A DNA stretch of 32,234 bases. It comes from Clostridia bacterium (GTDB taxonomy: Bacteria; Bacillota; Clostridia; Oscillospirales; CAG-272). Positions 14,775 through 22,978 of the stretch are shown here, one piece after another; the stretch's first letter is position 1; each line of letters begins with the position of its first letter. The stretch spans positions 1 to 32,234 of the forward strand of contig JAFTQT010000069.1 of NCBI GenBank assembly GCA_017462615.1, in the 5' to 3' direction. The position numbers and the translations under genes were made by a program. A model generated the notes under the pieces. The model did no database searches. It saw only the letters and a list, made by a program, of their open reading frames with translations, and was not told the DNA's origin.

Positions 14775-14788
14775 CTACATTATAATAT

Positions 14789-15700
14789 TCACACGTCAAA
14801 ATGCTTGATGGCCTTGATGGCGGTTCCTTTTTCGAATTCTTGCACCTCGCCAAGGGCAAAGAAGCTGCCGTCCGCGCCGCAAAGGCGCACGCGGGCACCG
14901 AGGGGATGTGTGTCGCGGATCTTCGCTTGATAGATTTCGCAGCCGCTCCGACAAAGCTTTTCGTAAAAGGCGGGCAGCTTGACTGCGTCAAGATCAGCAA
15001 ATAACGGCTCAATGGGGATGAGCAGATCACGCCGTTCCTCCGGCTCCATTTCTTCCAGCGCCGCGATGGTTTGGCAATCCGCGAGAGAAAAGCCGCCGGT
15101 CTCCGCTCGGCGCAGCGTGGCCATCACGCCGCCGCAGCCAAGTGCCTTGCCGATATCGGCGCAGAGCGTGCGGATGTAGGTGCCGGCGGAGCAGATCACC
15201 GTCAGGCTGTAATCGTCCCCACCAATTGGCTCACATTTCATAGAATGTACCGTAACGGGGCGGGCTTTTCGCTCCACCTCCACGCCGCGGCGGGCAAGAT
15301 CCACCAGCTTTTTGCCTCCCACCTTCAGGGCGCTGTACATAGGCGGAATCTGCTCGATCTCGCCGGAAAAGGATTCTGCTACACGGACGACCTCCTCGGG
15401 TGAGGGGCGCTGGTCGGTGGTGGTGAGGACCTCGCCCGTCACATCCTCCGTGTCCGTGGTAAGCCCCAGCCGTAGGGTGGCGATGTAGGTTTTTTGATGG
15501 GTGGAAAGGTACTCGGTGGCCTTGACGGCGCGCCCGATGAGAATGACCAGCACACCCGTTGCCAAGGGGTCGAGAGTGCCGGTGTGCCCCACCTTGCGGG
15601 TGTTGTAAAGGCGACGCACCTTGCCCACCACGTCGTGGGAGGTCATCCCTGCGGGCTTATCGATCAGCAGAACGCCACAGGGCTCGGTCAGTTCGGTCAT
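14789..15700 (-). CDS. truB: tRNA pseudouridine(55) synthase TruB
   Basis: It converts U55 in the T loop of tRNAs to pseudouridine. The 303-residue protein has the catalytic motif KVGHTGTLDPLATGVL (36-51) with Asp44 as nucleophile. LLIDKPAGMTSHDVV (11-25), the PPMYSALKVGGKKL block and the CSAGTYIRTLCADIG motif are all typical. A C-terminal domain of about 70 residues follows. The ATG at 15700 is chosen for its AGGA and because an upstream start at 15757 would cross the terminator hairpin and overlap the nitroreductase gene. The gene is last in the ychF-trmB-nitroreductase run. The terminator-like hairpin just upstream may limit its expression from that operon. Confidence 0.95.
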   Translation of the reverse strand: MTELTEPCGVLLIDKPAGMTSHDVVGKVRRLYNTRKVGHTGTLDPLATGVLVILIGRAVKATEYLSTHQKTYIATLRLGLTTDTEDVTGEVLTTTDQRPSPEEVVRVAESFSGEIEQIPPMYSALKVGGKKLVDLARRGVEVERKARPVTVHSMKCEPIGGDDYSLTVICSAGTYIRTLCADIGKALGCGGVMATLRRAETGGFSLADCQTIAALEEMEPEERRDLLIPIEPLFADLDAVKLPAFYEKLCRSGCEIYQAKIRDTHPLGARVRLCGADGSFFALGEVQEFEKGTAIKAIKHFDV

Positions 15701-15714
15701 AGCAATTCCTTTCG

Positions 15715-15747
15715 TGAAAAAGCCGATGCGCTGTGGCGTATCGGCTT
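15715..15747 (-). terminator. Terminator hairpin between the nitroreductase gene and truB
   Basis: On the minus strand AAGCCGATACG (15747-15737) pairs with CGCATCGGCTT (15730-15720) with one wobble, then a T run (to 15715) follows. The truB ribosome binding site starts about ten bases later. Confidence 0.65.
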
Positions 15748-15753
15748 GAATTT

Positions 15754-16326
15754 TCAAAGTAAAACATCCTCCAAACGGCGTTTGGGCACGTAATGGGTGC
15801 CGTTTTCCCTGTAATAGGTGAGGCTACCGTCGGGGTTGGGCTCGGTCAGCGCCACCTCCTCGGCAGGACTGCCGAGGGCGATGGCCAGCTGCGGCTCATA
15901 GCGGTCGGAAATGGCGAAATCCTCGTTTAGCCGCTGGGGATCGAAGCTGCCCAGCATGCAGCCGCCAAGCCCCAGCTCGGCAGCGCCAAGCAAAATGGTC
16001 TGTGCGGCAATACCCACGTCCTTTAACATCAGCGTCTGAGGGCTGCCGGCCTCCTTGTCCGCGAAAATGAGGATAAAGGCGGTGGGGTGGTGCCCATCGG
16101 GCGGCAGGGGGATGCCGAGGCTTGCCGCGAAGCGGCAGTTTGCGAGCATTTTGCAGATGTCCGCCTCCTCGGTCAGCAGCTTGTAGCAAAGAGGCTGCTT
16201 GTTCATGCCAGAGGGGCAGCGGCGAGCAAGATCTACCAGCTTTTTCAGAATATCCCCGGAAACGGGGTGAGTTTCGTCAAAGGAACGGTAGCTGCGGTTT
16301 TGCAGCACGAGGTCTTCCATTTTCAT
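15754..16326 (-). CDS. Nitroreductase family protein (FMN-dependent)
   Basis: This is a probable FMN-binding NAD(P)H oxidoreductase of 190 residues. The N-terminal RSYRSFDE (11-18) is the classic R-S-R-F FMN-phosphate contact, followed by LARRCPSGMNKQP (33-45), which aligns with the A-R-APS--N-QP flavin motif. The LKDVGIAAQTILLGAAELGLGGCMLGSF block (101-128) holds the dimer helix and G-loop. In-cell substrate is unknown. GAGGTGAACG precedes the ATG. Only eight bases separate it from trmB, so it belongs to the ychF operon. It is on the short side for the family and lacks extra Fe-S domains. Confidence 0.88.
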   Translation of the reverse strand: MKMEDLVLQNRSYRSFDETHPVSGDILKKLVDLARRCPSGMNKQPLCYKLLTEEADICKMLANCRFAASLGIPLPPDGHHPTAFILIFADKEAGSPQTLMLKDVGIAAQTILLGAAELGLGGCMLGSFDPQRLNEDFAISDRYEPQLAIALGSPAEEVALTEPNPDGSLTYYRENGTHYVPKRRLEDVLL

Positions 16327-16334
16327 CGTTCACC

Positions 16335-16982
16335 TCAAAAATGTATGGTTGCCGCGTGAATGGGAAAGCCCTTTTCGGAAAAGTTCTTTTCGTATTCCGT
16401 CATGACGTTTCCCTCATTCAAGGGGCTGTTGTGGAGGTCGCGGGTCAGGTCGGTAACGGTAAGCCCCATTGCCTCAAATTCCTCGAGAGAAAAGTCGAAC
16501 AGCGCCACGTTGTCGGTCTTGAAGCGCACCACGCCACCCTCCTTCAGCACCTCCTTGTAGCGGGCAAGAAAGCCGCGGTAAGTGAGGCGGCGCTTGGCGT
16601 GCCGCGCCTTGTGCCAGGGATCGCTGAAATTGAGATAAATGCAATCGATGCTGTGGGCGGGAAACCACTCGGTGAGATTTTCCGCGTTACCGATGAGAAA
16701 GCGCAGGTTGTCGGGGCGGGTGTCGGCGGCCTCCTTGGCCTTTTCAAGGGCGGTACAGGCTACGTCTGCCACACATTCCATGGCGATCAGATTGATCTCC
16801 GGGTGCTTTGCCGCCATGCCGCAGGCGAAATTGCCCTTGCCGCAGCCGATTTCCAGATGCAGCGGCCGCTTTTCGGCAAAGAAGCTTTGGGGATCGTTTT
16901 TGAGGGCGGCCGTATCGGTGATCAGCAATTCCGCACAGGCGGCGATCCGCTCCGCGCCGTGCTTCTTCTTACGCGCCCGCAT
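16335..16982 (-). CDS. trmB: tRNA (guanine-N7-)-methyltransferase TrmB
   Basis: It methylates G46 in the variable loop of tRNAs using S-adenosylmethionine. The 215-residue protein has the SAM motif LEIGCGKGNF (43-52), the acidic motif AMECV (67-71), and the family signature NFSDPWHKARHAKRRLT (117-133, usual form NFSDPWPK-RH-KRRL). TEYEKNFSEKGFPI near the C-terminus is also typical. The ATG overlaps the ychF TGA (TGATG), so translation is coupled. Co-occurrence with ychF and truB makes this a translation-related operon. Confidence 0.95.
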   Translation of the reverse strand: MRARKKKHGAERIAACAELLITDTAALKNDPQSFFAEKRPLHLEIGCGKGNFACGMAAKHPEINLIAMECVADVACTALEKAKEAADTRPDNLRFLIGNAENLTEWFPAHSIDCIYLNFSDPWHKARHAKRRLTYRGFLARYKEVLKEGGVVRFKTDNVALFDFSLEEFEAMGLTVTDLTRDLHNSPLNEGNVMTEYEKNFSEKGFPIHAATIHF

Positions 16983-18076
16983 CAGACGTTAAAGCGGAAG
17001 ACGACAATGTCTCCGTCCTGCATCACGTATTCCTTGCCCTCGCTGCGCAGGAGTCCCTGCTCCTTCACGGCGTTCATGGAGCCAAGGCGCTCCAGATCCG
17101 CATAGGAGACCACCTCCGCACGGATAAAGCCACGCTCGAAATCGCTGTGGATCTTGCCTGCGGCGCCGGGAGCCTTGGTACCACGGGTGATGGTCCAGGC
17201 GCGCACCTCCTTGGGGCCGGCGGTCAGAAAGCTGATGAGACCCAGCAGGGAATAGCTGGCCTTGATGAGACGGTCAAGACCGCTTTCGGGGATGCCGAGA
17301 TCCTCCAGGAACGCCTTTTTCTCCTCGCCGGAAAGCTCTGCGATCTCCGCCTCGATCTGGGCGCAGACGGGCAGAATACCGGCGTTTTCGCTATCGGCAA
17401 AGGCCTTCAGCGCGGCATACATCGGGTTGCCCGTGGGCTCGTCGCCTACCTCGTCCTCGCTGATGTTGGCCACGTAAATAACAGGCTTCATGGTGAGCAG
17501 AGGCGTGTCGTAAAGCACCGCGCGCTCGTCCTCAGAAAGCTCCACGGTGCGGGCAGTATGCCCCTCAGAGAGCGCCGCGTAAATACGCTCCAGAATGGCC
17601 AGCTCGCCAGCCAGGGTCTTGTCACCCTTCATGGCCTTCTTGGTGCGATCCATCCGGCGCTCCAGCATCTCCATGTCGGAGAAGATCAGCTCCAGGTTGA
17701 TGGTCTCCAGGTCGCGCATGGGGTCAACCGCGCCGTCCACGTGAATGATATTGTCATCCTCAAAGCAGCGCACCACGTGAATAACAGCGTCCACCTCACG
17801 AATGTGAGAAAGGAATTTGTTGCCAAGACCCTCGCCCTTGGAGGCGCCGCGTACAAGACCCGCGATATCCACGAATTCGATTACGGCAGGGGTGTATTTG
17901 TCCGGGGCGTACATCTCGGCAAGATAATCCATGCGTGCGTCGGGCACGGCCACCACGCCCACGTTGGGCTCAATGGTGCAGAAGGGATAGTTGGCGGATT
18001 CTGCCCCTGCGTTCGTCAGGGCATTGAACAGCGTGCTCTTGCCCACGTTGGGCAGACCTACGATACCTAATTTCAT
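16982..18076 (-). CDS. ychF: Ribosome-associated ATPase YchF (EngD/OLA1 family)
   Basis: It is a TRAFAC-class P-loop protein that binds ribosomes and in other bacteria hydrolyses ATP more readily than GTP. At 364 residues it matches E. coli YchF (363). The P-loop GLPNVGKST lies at about 7-15, switch II is DIAGLVRGASKGEGLGN, and NISE replaces the usual NKxD guanine-specificity motif, as expected for an ATP-binding member. A TGS-like C-terminal domain ends in GDIVVFRFNV. I chose the ATG at 18076 because AAGGAG lies eight bases upstream; the GTG at 18085 overlaps that site. It heads the operon ychF-trmB-nitroreductase-(truB). Confidence 0.96.
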   Translation of the reverse strand: MKLGIVGLPNVGKSTLFNALTNAGAESANYPFCTIEPNVGVVAVPDARMDYLAEMYAPDKYTPAVIEFVDIAGLVRGASKGEGLGNKFLSHIREVDAVIHVVRCFEDDNIIHVDGAVDPMRDLETINLELIFSDMEMLERRMDRTKKAMKGDKTLAGELAILERIYAALSEGHTARTVELSEDERAVLYDTPLLTMKPVIYVANISEDEVGDEPTGNPMYAALKAFADSENAGILPVCAQIEAEIAELSGEEKKAFLEDLGIPESGLDRLIKASYSLLGLISFLTAGPKEVRAWTITRGTKAPGAAGKIHSDFERGFIRAEVVSYADLERLGSMNAVKEQGLLRSEGKEYVMQDGDIVVFRFNV

Positions 18077-18161
18077 TTTTGTCACTCCTTGAATTTCGCT
18101 TTGAGCCCGGTAAAGCGTCGGTACCCGTGCTCAAAGGCAAGCTTTTGCGTTTAACTACAAT

Positions 18162-18190
18162 ATTATAGCATAAAGCCGCGGACTTTTCAA
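18162..18190 (-). promoter_or_regulatory. Promoter of the ychF operon
   Basis: Minus strand: TTGAAA (18190-18185), a 17-base spacer, perfect TATAAT (18167-18162) with an extended -10 TG. The leader is about 80 bases and carries CTTTGAGC pairing with GCTCAAAG (outer stem about 18101-18135). Confidence 0.8.
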
Positions 18191-18369
18191 GGGCTGCGGT
18201 TAAATTCTTTCTCTTCTTTTTTGAAGCTGTATTGGCAAGGGGCGAGCGTCGGGCGAGGCTTGAAGGTGTTTTTTGAATTTATCAAGCCGATTTTTCCTGC
18301 TTTGGAACGCCCAATCAGGGGAAATTTACAAAAAGCATGTCAAAAGTGTGACTTTTTTTCAAAAAGCCC

Positions 18370-18398
18370 TTTTCAAAGCTCAAAAAATGTGTTATAAT
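18370..18398 (+). promoter_or_regulatory. Promoter of the two-component operon
   Basis: TTTTCA (18370-18375), a 17-base spacer, TATAAT (18393-18398) with an extended -10 TG. A leader hairpin, GCAAAGGC/GCCTTTGC with a CTCG loop (18418-18437), follows about 20 bases later. Confidence 0.65.
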
Positions 18399-18495
18399 AA
18401 TTCATAATATATTTTAAGCAAAGGCCTCGGCCTTTGCGGATTTTGCATATTGATACGCTGTTTAGCAAGCGGATAATGATCGGGAGGATAAAACT

Positions 18496-19188
18496 ATGGT
18501 TGGAACGAAGATCCTTGTTGTCGATGACGACCTCGGCATTTGCGACATCCTGAAGGTCCATTTTGAGGCCGAGGGGTGCGAGGTTGTGACTGCCAATGAC
18601 GGTGTGGAGGGTATCAACGTCTTTAAGTCCAGTAATCCTGACCTCGTTCTGCTGGATATTATGCTTCCGCGCAAGGATGGCCAGCAGGTGCTGTCGGAGA
18701 TCCGCAAGGAGGCTGCCACCCCCGTCATTATGGTAACGGCTAAGGGCGAGGTTTTTGATAAGGTGCTGGCCTTGGAGATGGGCGCGGACGACGTGGTCGT
18801 CAAGCCCTTTGATCTCAAGGAGCTCTCTGCTCGTGTCAAGGCCGTGCAGCGCCGTTATCAGTCGCACCTCGGTCTGGAGGAAAGCGACATCATCAAATTT
18901 GATAATTTTGAGATCAGCCAGGATAAATTTGAGCTGAAGCTCAAGGGCAAAAAGGTGGATATCCCTCCCAAGGAGCTGCAGCTCCTCTATTGCCTTGCCT
19001 CCAACCCCAACCGCGTCTTCAGCCGCGAGCAGCTCTTGGAGCACGTATGGGATTTTGCCTTCCTTGGCGACTCCCGCACGGTGGACGTACATATCAAGCG
19101 CCTGCGCGAAAAGCTGGAGGGCGTTTCCGAAAAATGGGCGCTGCGGACTGTTTGGGGTATCGGTTATAAGTTCGAGCTCTATAACTGA
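18496..19188 (+). CDS. OmpR/PhoB-type response regulator
   Basis: This 230-residue regulator has a receiver domain (1-120) and a winged-helix DNA-binding domain (about 132-230). The acidic pocket is DDD at 10-12, the phospho-acceptor Asp54 lies in LVLLDIMLP, with Thr81 in VIMVTA and Lys103 in VVKPFD. The C-terminal domain has the PPKELQLLYCLASNPNRVFSREQLL-type recognition region and the RTVDVHIKRLREK helix. GGGAGG lies upstream of the ATG. Its partner kinase follows, but a terminator-like hairpin lies between them. Targets probably include this envelope gene cluster; that is inference from position. Confidence 0.95.
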   Translation: MVGTKILVVDDDLGICDILKVHFEAEGCEVVTANDGVEGINVFKSSNPDLVLLDIMLPRKDGQQVLSEIRKEAATPVIMVTAKGEVFDKVLALEMGADDVVVKPFDLKELSARVKAVQRRYQSHLGLEESDIIKFDNFEISQDKFELKLKGKKVDIPPKELQLLYCLASNPNRVFSREQLLEHVWDFAFLGDSRTVDVHIKRLREKLEGVSEKWALRTVWGIGYKFELYN

Positions 19189-19230
19189 CAGAATAGGGCA
19201 TTGCACCAGTGGCAATCGCCCTTTCTGTTT
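19188..19230 (+). terminator. Terminator-like hairpin between response regulator and kinase
   Basis: AGGGC-ATTGC (19195-19204) pairs with GCAAT-(C)-GCCCT (19212-19222) around a seven-base loop. ACAGAA (19188-19193) and TTCTGT (19223-19228) extend the stem past a bulged T. A short T run follows. It overlaps the stop codon of the regulator. Confidence 0.6.
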
Positions 19231-19253
19231 TGGAAAATCATAAAGAGGACGTT

Positions 19254-20714
19254 ATGTTCAAAAGCGTATTTGCGAAGTATATTACGACGTTTATGTCCAT
19301 CATCTTCGTCAGCTTCCTGATTTTGGTGCTGCTCATTACGATGATGGTAAACAATTACGCGGTGGAGGCCAAGCAAGGCTTGCTGGAAAATGCGGCGCGG
19401 GGCATGGCTGATTTTCTGGGTGCGAGAATGGAAAACAGCAACACGCAGAAAAATGCCTTTGAGCGTATGATCAACATCATCTCCGACGACGTGGATCGCA
19501 CCATGCTCGTCATGGCGGCTACCGGTGAGAATATCACCATGCTGGTGGTGGATAACGACGGTAACATCCTGCGCATGGTGGCAAACGGTCAGGTGACGGA
19601 AAGCAATGCCGATATCCCCCGCAGCGTGCTGACTGAGGTGAATAACGGCCTTTCCGTTTCGGAGTTTGCGGAGCTGGAGGGCGTGTTTGACGAGCCCCAT
19701 TTCTTCTACGCCGCACCGGTCTTTACCACCGACGATATCAGCGTTTGCGGCACGGTGTTTGCCTGCGCCAGCTCCGCCACGTTGGATGAGCTGCTGGGCG
19801 TGATGGTCAAAACCGTGATCGTCGGCAGCCTTTGGGTCATGCTGGCGGCGCTCATTGCCGTTTACGTCATCACCGAGCGCGTGATCAGCCCCCTCAAGGA
19901 TATGAGCAGCATGGCCAAGGAATTCGCCTCCGGAAACTTCGACGCCCGCGTGCCGGTGACCGGCAAGGATGAGGTGGCGGAGCTGGCTGTGGCCTTCAAT
20001 AATATGGCGGGGGCGCTTTCCCAGCTTGAGGTCATGCGTAATACCTTTATGGCCAACGTGTCCCACGATCTGCGCACGCCAATGACCACGATCTCCGGCT
20101 TTATTGACAACATTCTTTCCGGTGCTATCCCGCCGGAGCGGCAGGGTCACTATCTGGAGCTGATCCGCACCGAGGTACAGCGTCTGGCCCGTTTGGTGGC
20201 CTCGCTTCTGGATATTTCCCGCATCCAGGCAGGCGACCGTAAGTTTGAAATGAAGCCCTTTGATATTTGTGAAATGGCAAGATTGATCCTCTTTTCCTTC
20301 GAGCAGAAGATCGACGGCAAGCGACTGGACGTGGAATTTGAGTGCGATGACGACCGTATGATCGCCGTGGCTGACCGGGATGCCATCTATCAGATACTCT
20401 ATAATATTTGTGACAATGCCGTCAAGTTTTCAAGAGAGGGCGGCAGACTGCGCGTGTCTCTTACAAAAATAGAGGGGAACTGCGTGCGTGTAGCCGTATA
20501 TAATGAAGGAGAGGGCATTGCTGCCGAGGACATCCCCTTCGTGTTCGAGCGCTTTTATAAGGGCGATAAGAGCCGCGGTCTTGATAAGTCGGGCGTCGGG
20601 CTTGGTATGTTCATTTCCAAGACCATCATTGACGCGCACCGTCAGCATATCTGGGTCGAAAGCGTTCAGGGAGAATATTGCGAGTTTAATTTCACGTTGG
20701 CGCTGAAAAAATAA
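19254..20714 (+). CDS. Sensor histidine kinase, HAMP domain
   Basis: The 486-residue membrane kinase probably phosphorylates the regulator encoded just upstream. Membrane segments lie at about 9-31 and 185-207, enclosing an extracytoplasmic sensor of about 150 residues (PAS/CACHE-like by layout, not recognised specifically). A HAMP linker (about 208-260) follows with ISPLKDM. HisKA is marked by FMANVSHDLRTPM with His271. The ATPase domain has N-box NICDNAVKFS, G1 region YNEGEGI, F-box FERFYKG and G2 GVGLGMFI. The ATG at 19254 is preceded by AGAGG; an upstream in-frame start at 19209 lies within the hairpin. The HtrA-like gene follows after 26 bases. Confidence 0.94.
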   Translation: MFKSVFAKYITTFMSIIFVSFLILVLLITMMVNNYAVEAKQGLLENAARGMADFLGARMENSNTQKNAFERMINIISDDVDRTMLVMAATGENITMLVVDNDGNILRMVANGQVTESNADIPRSVLTEVNNGLSVSEFAELEGVFDEPHFFYAAPVFTTDDISVCGTVFACASSATLDELLGVMVKTVIVGSLWVMLAALIAVYVITERVISPLKDMSSMAKEFASGNFDARVPVTGKDEVAELAVAFNNMAGALSQLEVMRNTFMANVSHDLRTPMTTISGFIDNILSGAIPPERQGHYLELIRTEVQRLARLVASLLDISRIQAGDRKFEMKPFDICEMARLILFSFEQKIDGKRLDVEFECDDDRMIAVADRDAIYQILYNICDNAVKFSREGGRLRVSLTKIEGNCVRVAVYNEGEGIAAEDIPFVFERFYKGDKSRGLDKSGVGLGMFISKTIIDAHRQHIWVESVQGEYCEFNFTLALKK

Positions 20715-20740
20715 TGCGCTGACTTGAGGAAGGAGTGCGT

Positions 20741-22171
20741 ATGGAAGAAGAAAAGAGACTGACCGAGGAAGAGAAGTCCCTGTCGGAGGAAACGACAGCG
20801 ACGGTTACCGAGGCACAAGAAAACGAAGCTCCTGCGGTTCCGGACACCTCCGCTTTTACAGAAGACGCGCCGACTAACACGGCATCCGAGGAGGAAGCAC
20901 CTGCTGAGACCTCCGAGGCGGAGCCCTCTGCACCGCTGCCGCCGGCCATTTCGCCGAATTGGCAATTCGGTACGCGTGAGTCGGCGCCCGCTGCGAAGAA
21001 GACGCACCGGGGGCGCCCCTTTTTGATCACCTTTATTGCGGTTTTTGCAGTTTGCATTTTACTCTTGGTCTTCACCTTCGTGTTGGGAGACGGCGGCTTT
21101 GAGATCGTGCGTACCATTTTCACCGAGCGCGTGGTATACGTGCGGGAATACGATAGCGAAAGCGGCTTATTGACCCCCAACGAAGCGGCAGACGTGATCC
21201 GCAAATCCACCGTGACCGTAATGATCCGCACGGAGACCGGCACCGCCATTGGCTCCGGCTTCGTGTATTCTGCGGATGGATATATCTGCACCAATTATCA
21301 CGTGATCGAGGGTGCTACCGTTGTGCAGGTCATGCTGCCGGATGGTCGTACCGTAGACGCGGAAGTCAAGGGTGGCAATGCCGCCGCAGATATTGCGGTG
21401 CTGAAGATCGGAGAGACGGAGGGCTTGGTTCCTGCGCAGCTTGGCTCGTCCGCCGCGCTGCTTACCGGTGATGATGTGGTGGCTGTGGGTACCCCCGGAA
21501 AGGTGGATTACGCCGCTACCGCTACCTTTGGTAAGGTGTCTTATCCCAACCGCCTGGTGGCGATGGATGACGACAGCGGCGTGGTCATCAAAAAAATGAA
21601 TCTCATTCAGACCGATACCAGCGTGAACCCCGGTAATTCCGGTGGCCCCCTCGGTGATATGTACGGTCGTGTGGTCGGTGTTGTGGTAATGAAGGTCTCT
21701 ACCCTCAACGGCAAGGCCTTCGACGGTATCGGCTTTGCATTGCCCATTGACGGCGTCAAGATCATTGTGGACGCCATCATCAAAAACGGTAGCTTTACCG
21801 GCGAAAATCCCATCGCGGAATCCCGCTCTCTGCTGGGTGTTTCCGGCAGAGGCCTTGTAGGCGGTATGTGGTATGACGACCCTGCGGCGGAAACCGTGAA
21901 GGAGTCGAAAACCGAGGTAGAGGGATATTTTCAGATGCCCTTTGACGGCATCTACGTGATGAGCATCAACAAGACCAACGCTGCAAATAAGCTGCAGCCC
22001 GGCGATATTATCACGGCCATCAACGGTATGCGGATGTATACCATATACGATGTGATCGCGCAGATCAATCGTTATCGCGTGGGTGAAAGCGTTACGGTCA
22101 CCTATCAGCGTCAGGGCCTTGACGGTCGCTATACGGAGCATACGGTAGAGATCGCTTTGGTCGCGGAATAA
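20741..22171 (+). CDS. HtrA/DegP-like serine protease with N-terminal membrane anchor and PDZ domain
   Basis: This is a probable surface quality-control protease of 476 residues. Residues 1-90 are cytoplasmic, acidic and rich in Glu, Ala and Pro (likely disordered); a membrane segment lies at about 94-115; the trypsin-like domain is outside. The catalytic triad is His187 in TNYHVIEGA, Asp217 in AADIAVLKI and Ser300 in NPGNSGGPL. A single PDZ domain (about 375-470) contains the AANKLQPGDIITAINGM carboxylate-loop region. The ATG at 20741 follows AGGAAGGAG; a GTG six bases earlier overlaps it. It directly follows the sensor kinase, as in envelope-stress operons of other Gram-positive bacteria. 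Confidence 0.93.
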   Translation: MEEEKRLTEEEKSLSEETTATVTEAQENEAPAVPDTSAFTEDAPTNTASEEEAPAETSEAEPSAPLPPAISPNWQFGTRESAPAAKKTHRGRPFLITFIAVFAVCILLLVFTFVLGDGGFEIVRTIFTERVVYVREYDSESGLLTPNEAADVIRKSTVTVMIRTETGTAIGSGFVYSADGYICTNYHVIEGATVVQVMLPDGRTVDAEVKGGNAAADIAVLKIGETEGLVPAQLGSSAALLTGDDVVAVGTPGKVDYAATATFGKVSYPNRLVAMDDDSGVVIKKMNLIQTDTSVNPGNSGGPLGDMYGRVVGVVVMKVSTLNGKAFDGIGFALPIDGVKIIVDAIIKNGSFTGENPIAESRSLLGVSGRGLVGGMWYDDPAAETVKESKTEVEGYFQMPFDGIYVMSINKTNAANKLQPGDIITAINGMRMYTIYDVIAQINRYRVGESVTVTYQRQGLDGRYTEHTVEIALVAE

Positions 22172-22215
22172 ACCAAGATACTACGGGGCTGGATGCCCAA
22201 AGAAAGGAGAGTACC

Positions 22216-22965
22216 ATGCTTCCTTTTCTCGATTCCTTGAGAACACTTACCTATGATAATAGCATGTGGGTTGCGCTGTTTCGCCTGGGCGTGGCCATGT
22301 TTTGTGGTGGCTGTATCGGTCTGGAGCGCGGACGCAAGCGTCGCCCGGCAGGCTTCCGTACACATATCCTCGTTTGCATTGGCGCGACACTTGCCATGCT
22401 GATCAGCCAGTACATGACCATGATGACGGACAATTATTGGGCCGCCATCTATGAGGAGCTGGCAGGCCGCCCCCTCGGCAATCCCACGGACGCGGCCCGT
22501 CTCGGTGCACAGGTCATCAATGGCATTGGCTTCCTTGGCGCGGGTACCATTATCGTAACCGGTCAGCAGGAGGTTAAGGGTCTGACCACCGCGGCAGGCC
22601 TTTGGGCCTCTGCCTGCATGGGCCTTTGCATTGGTGCGGGCTTTGTGGAGGGCGCTGTGATCGGCTGCTTCCTCATCATTGTTACGATCATCGTATTTAC
22701 TCGTGTGGAGCGTGTGATCATGGCTTGCTCCCGCAATATCAATTTGTACGTGGAATTTGTCAACGTAGACGACGTTGGCTCCATTATTTCCACCATCAAG
22801 GCTCAGGATATCCGCATTTTCGACGTGGAGATCCGCAAGGCAGTAGGCGTCGGCGCCAATCAAAGCGCGGTATTCTGCGTCAGACTTCCCAAACGGATGT
22901 CCCACGCAACAGTCATGACGGTACTGGCCGATCTGGAGCACGTTCGATCTATCGAGGAACTGTAA
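22216..22965 (+). CDS. MgtC/SapB family membrane protein, copy 1
   Basis: The 249-residue protein has an N-terminal MgtC domain of about five membrane segments and a soluble C-terminal domain (about 165-249) with an ACT-like look. Signature words are GCIGLERGRKRRPAGFRTH (32-50) and ARLGAQVINGIGFLGAGTII (94-113). MgtC proteins act in magnesium limitation and in modulation of ATP synthase or phosphate uptake in some pathogens; the role here is unknown. GAAAGGAG precedes the ATG. A close paralogue follows after 13 bases. Confidence 0.92.
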   Translation: MLPFLDSLRTLTYDNSMWVALFRLGVAMFCGGCIGLERGRKRRPAGFRTHILVCIGATLAMLISQYMTMMTDNYWAAIYEELAGRPLGNPTDAARLGAQVINGIGFLGAGTIIVTGQQEVKGLTTAAGLWASACMGLCIGAGFVEGAVIGCFLIIVTIIVFTRVERVIMACSRNINLYVEFVNVDDVGSIISTIKAQDIRIFDVEIRKAVGVGANQSAVFCVRLPKRMSHATVMTVLADLEHVRSIEEL

Positions 22966-22978
22966 GGAGGGAAGCGAT

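Larger units (their letters stand above)
18077..18495. other. Divergent intergenic region between ychF and the response regulator
   Basis: No gene is visible in 419 bases. It holds a leader hairpin for ychF (about 18100-18137), the ychF promoter (18162-18190), a plain stretch (18191-18340), a small GTCA/TGAC hairpin with a T run (18339-18359), the response-regulator promoter (18370-18398) and a leader hairpin (18418-18437). Confidence 0.7.
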
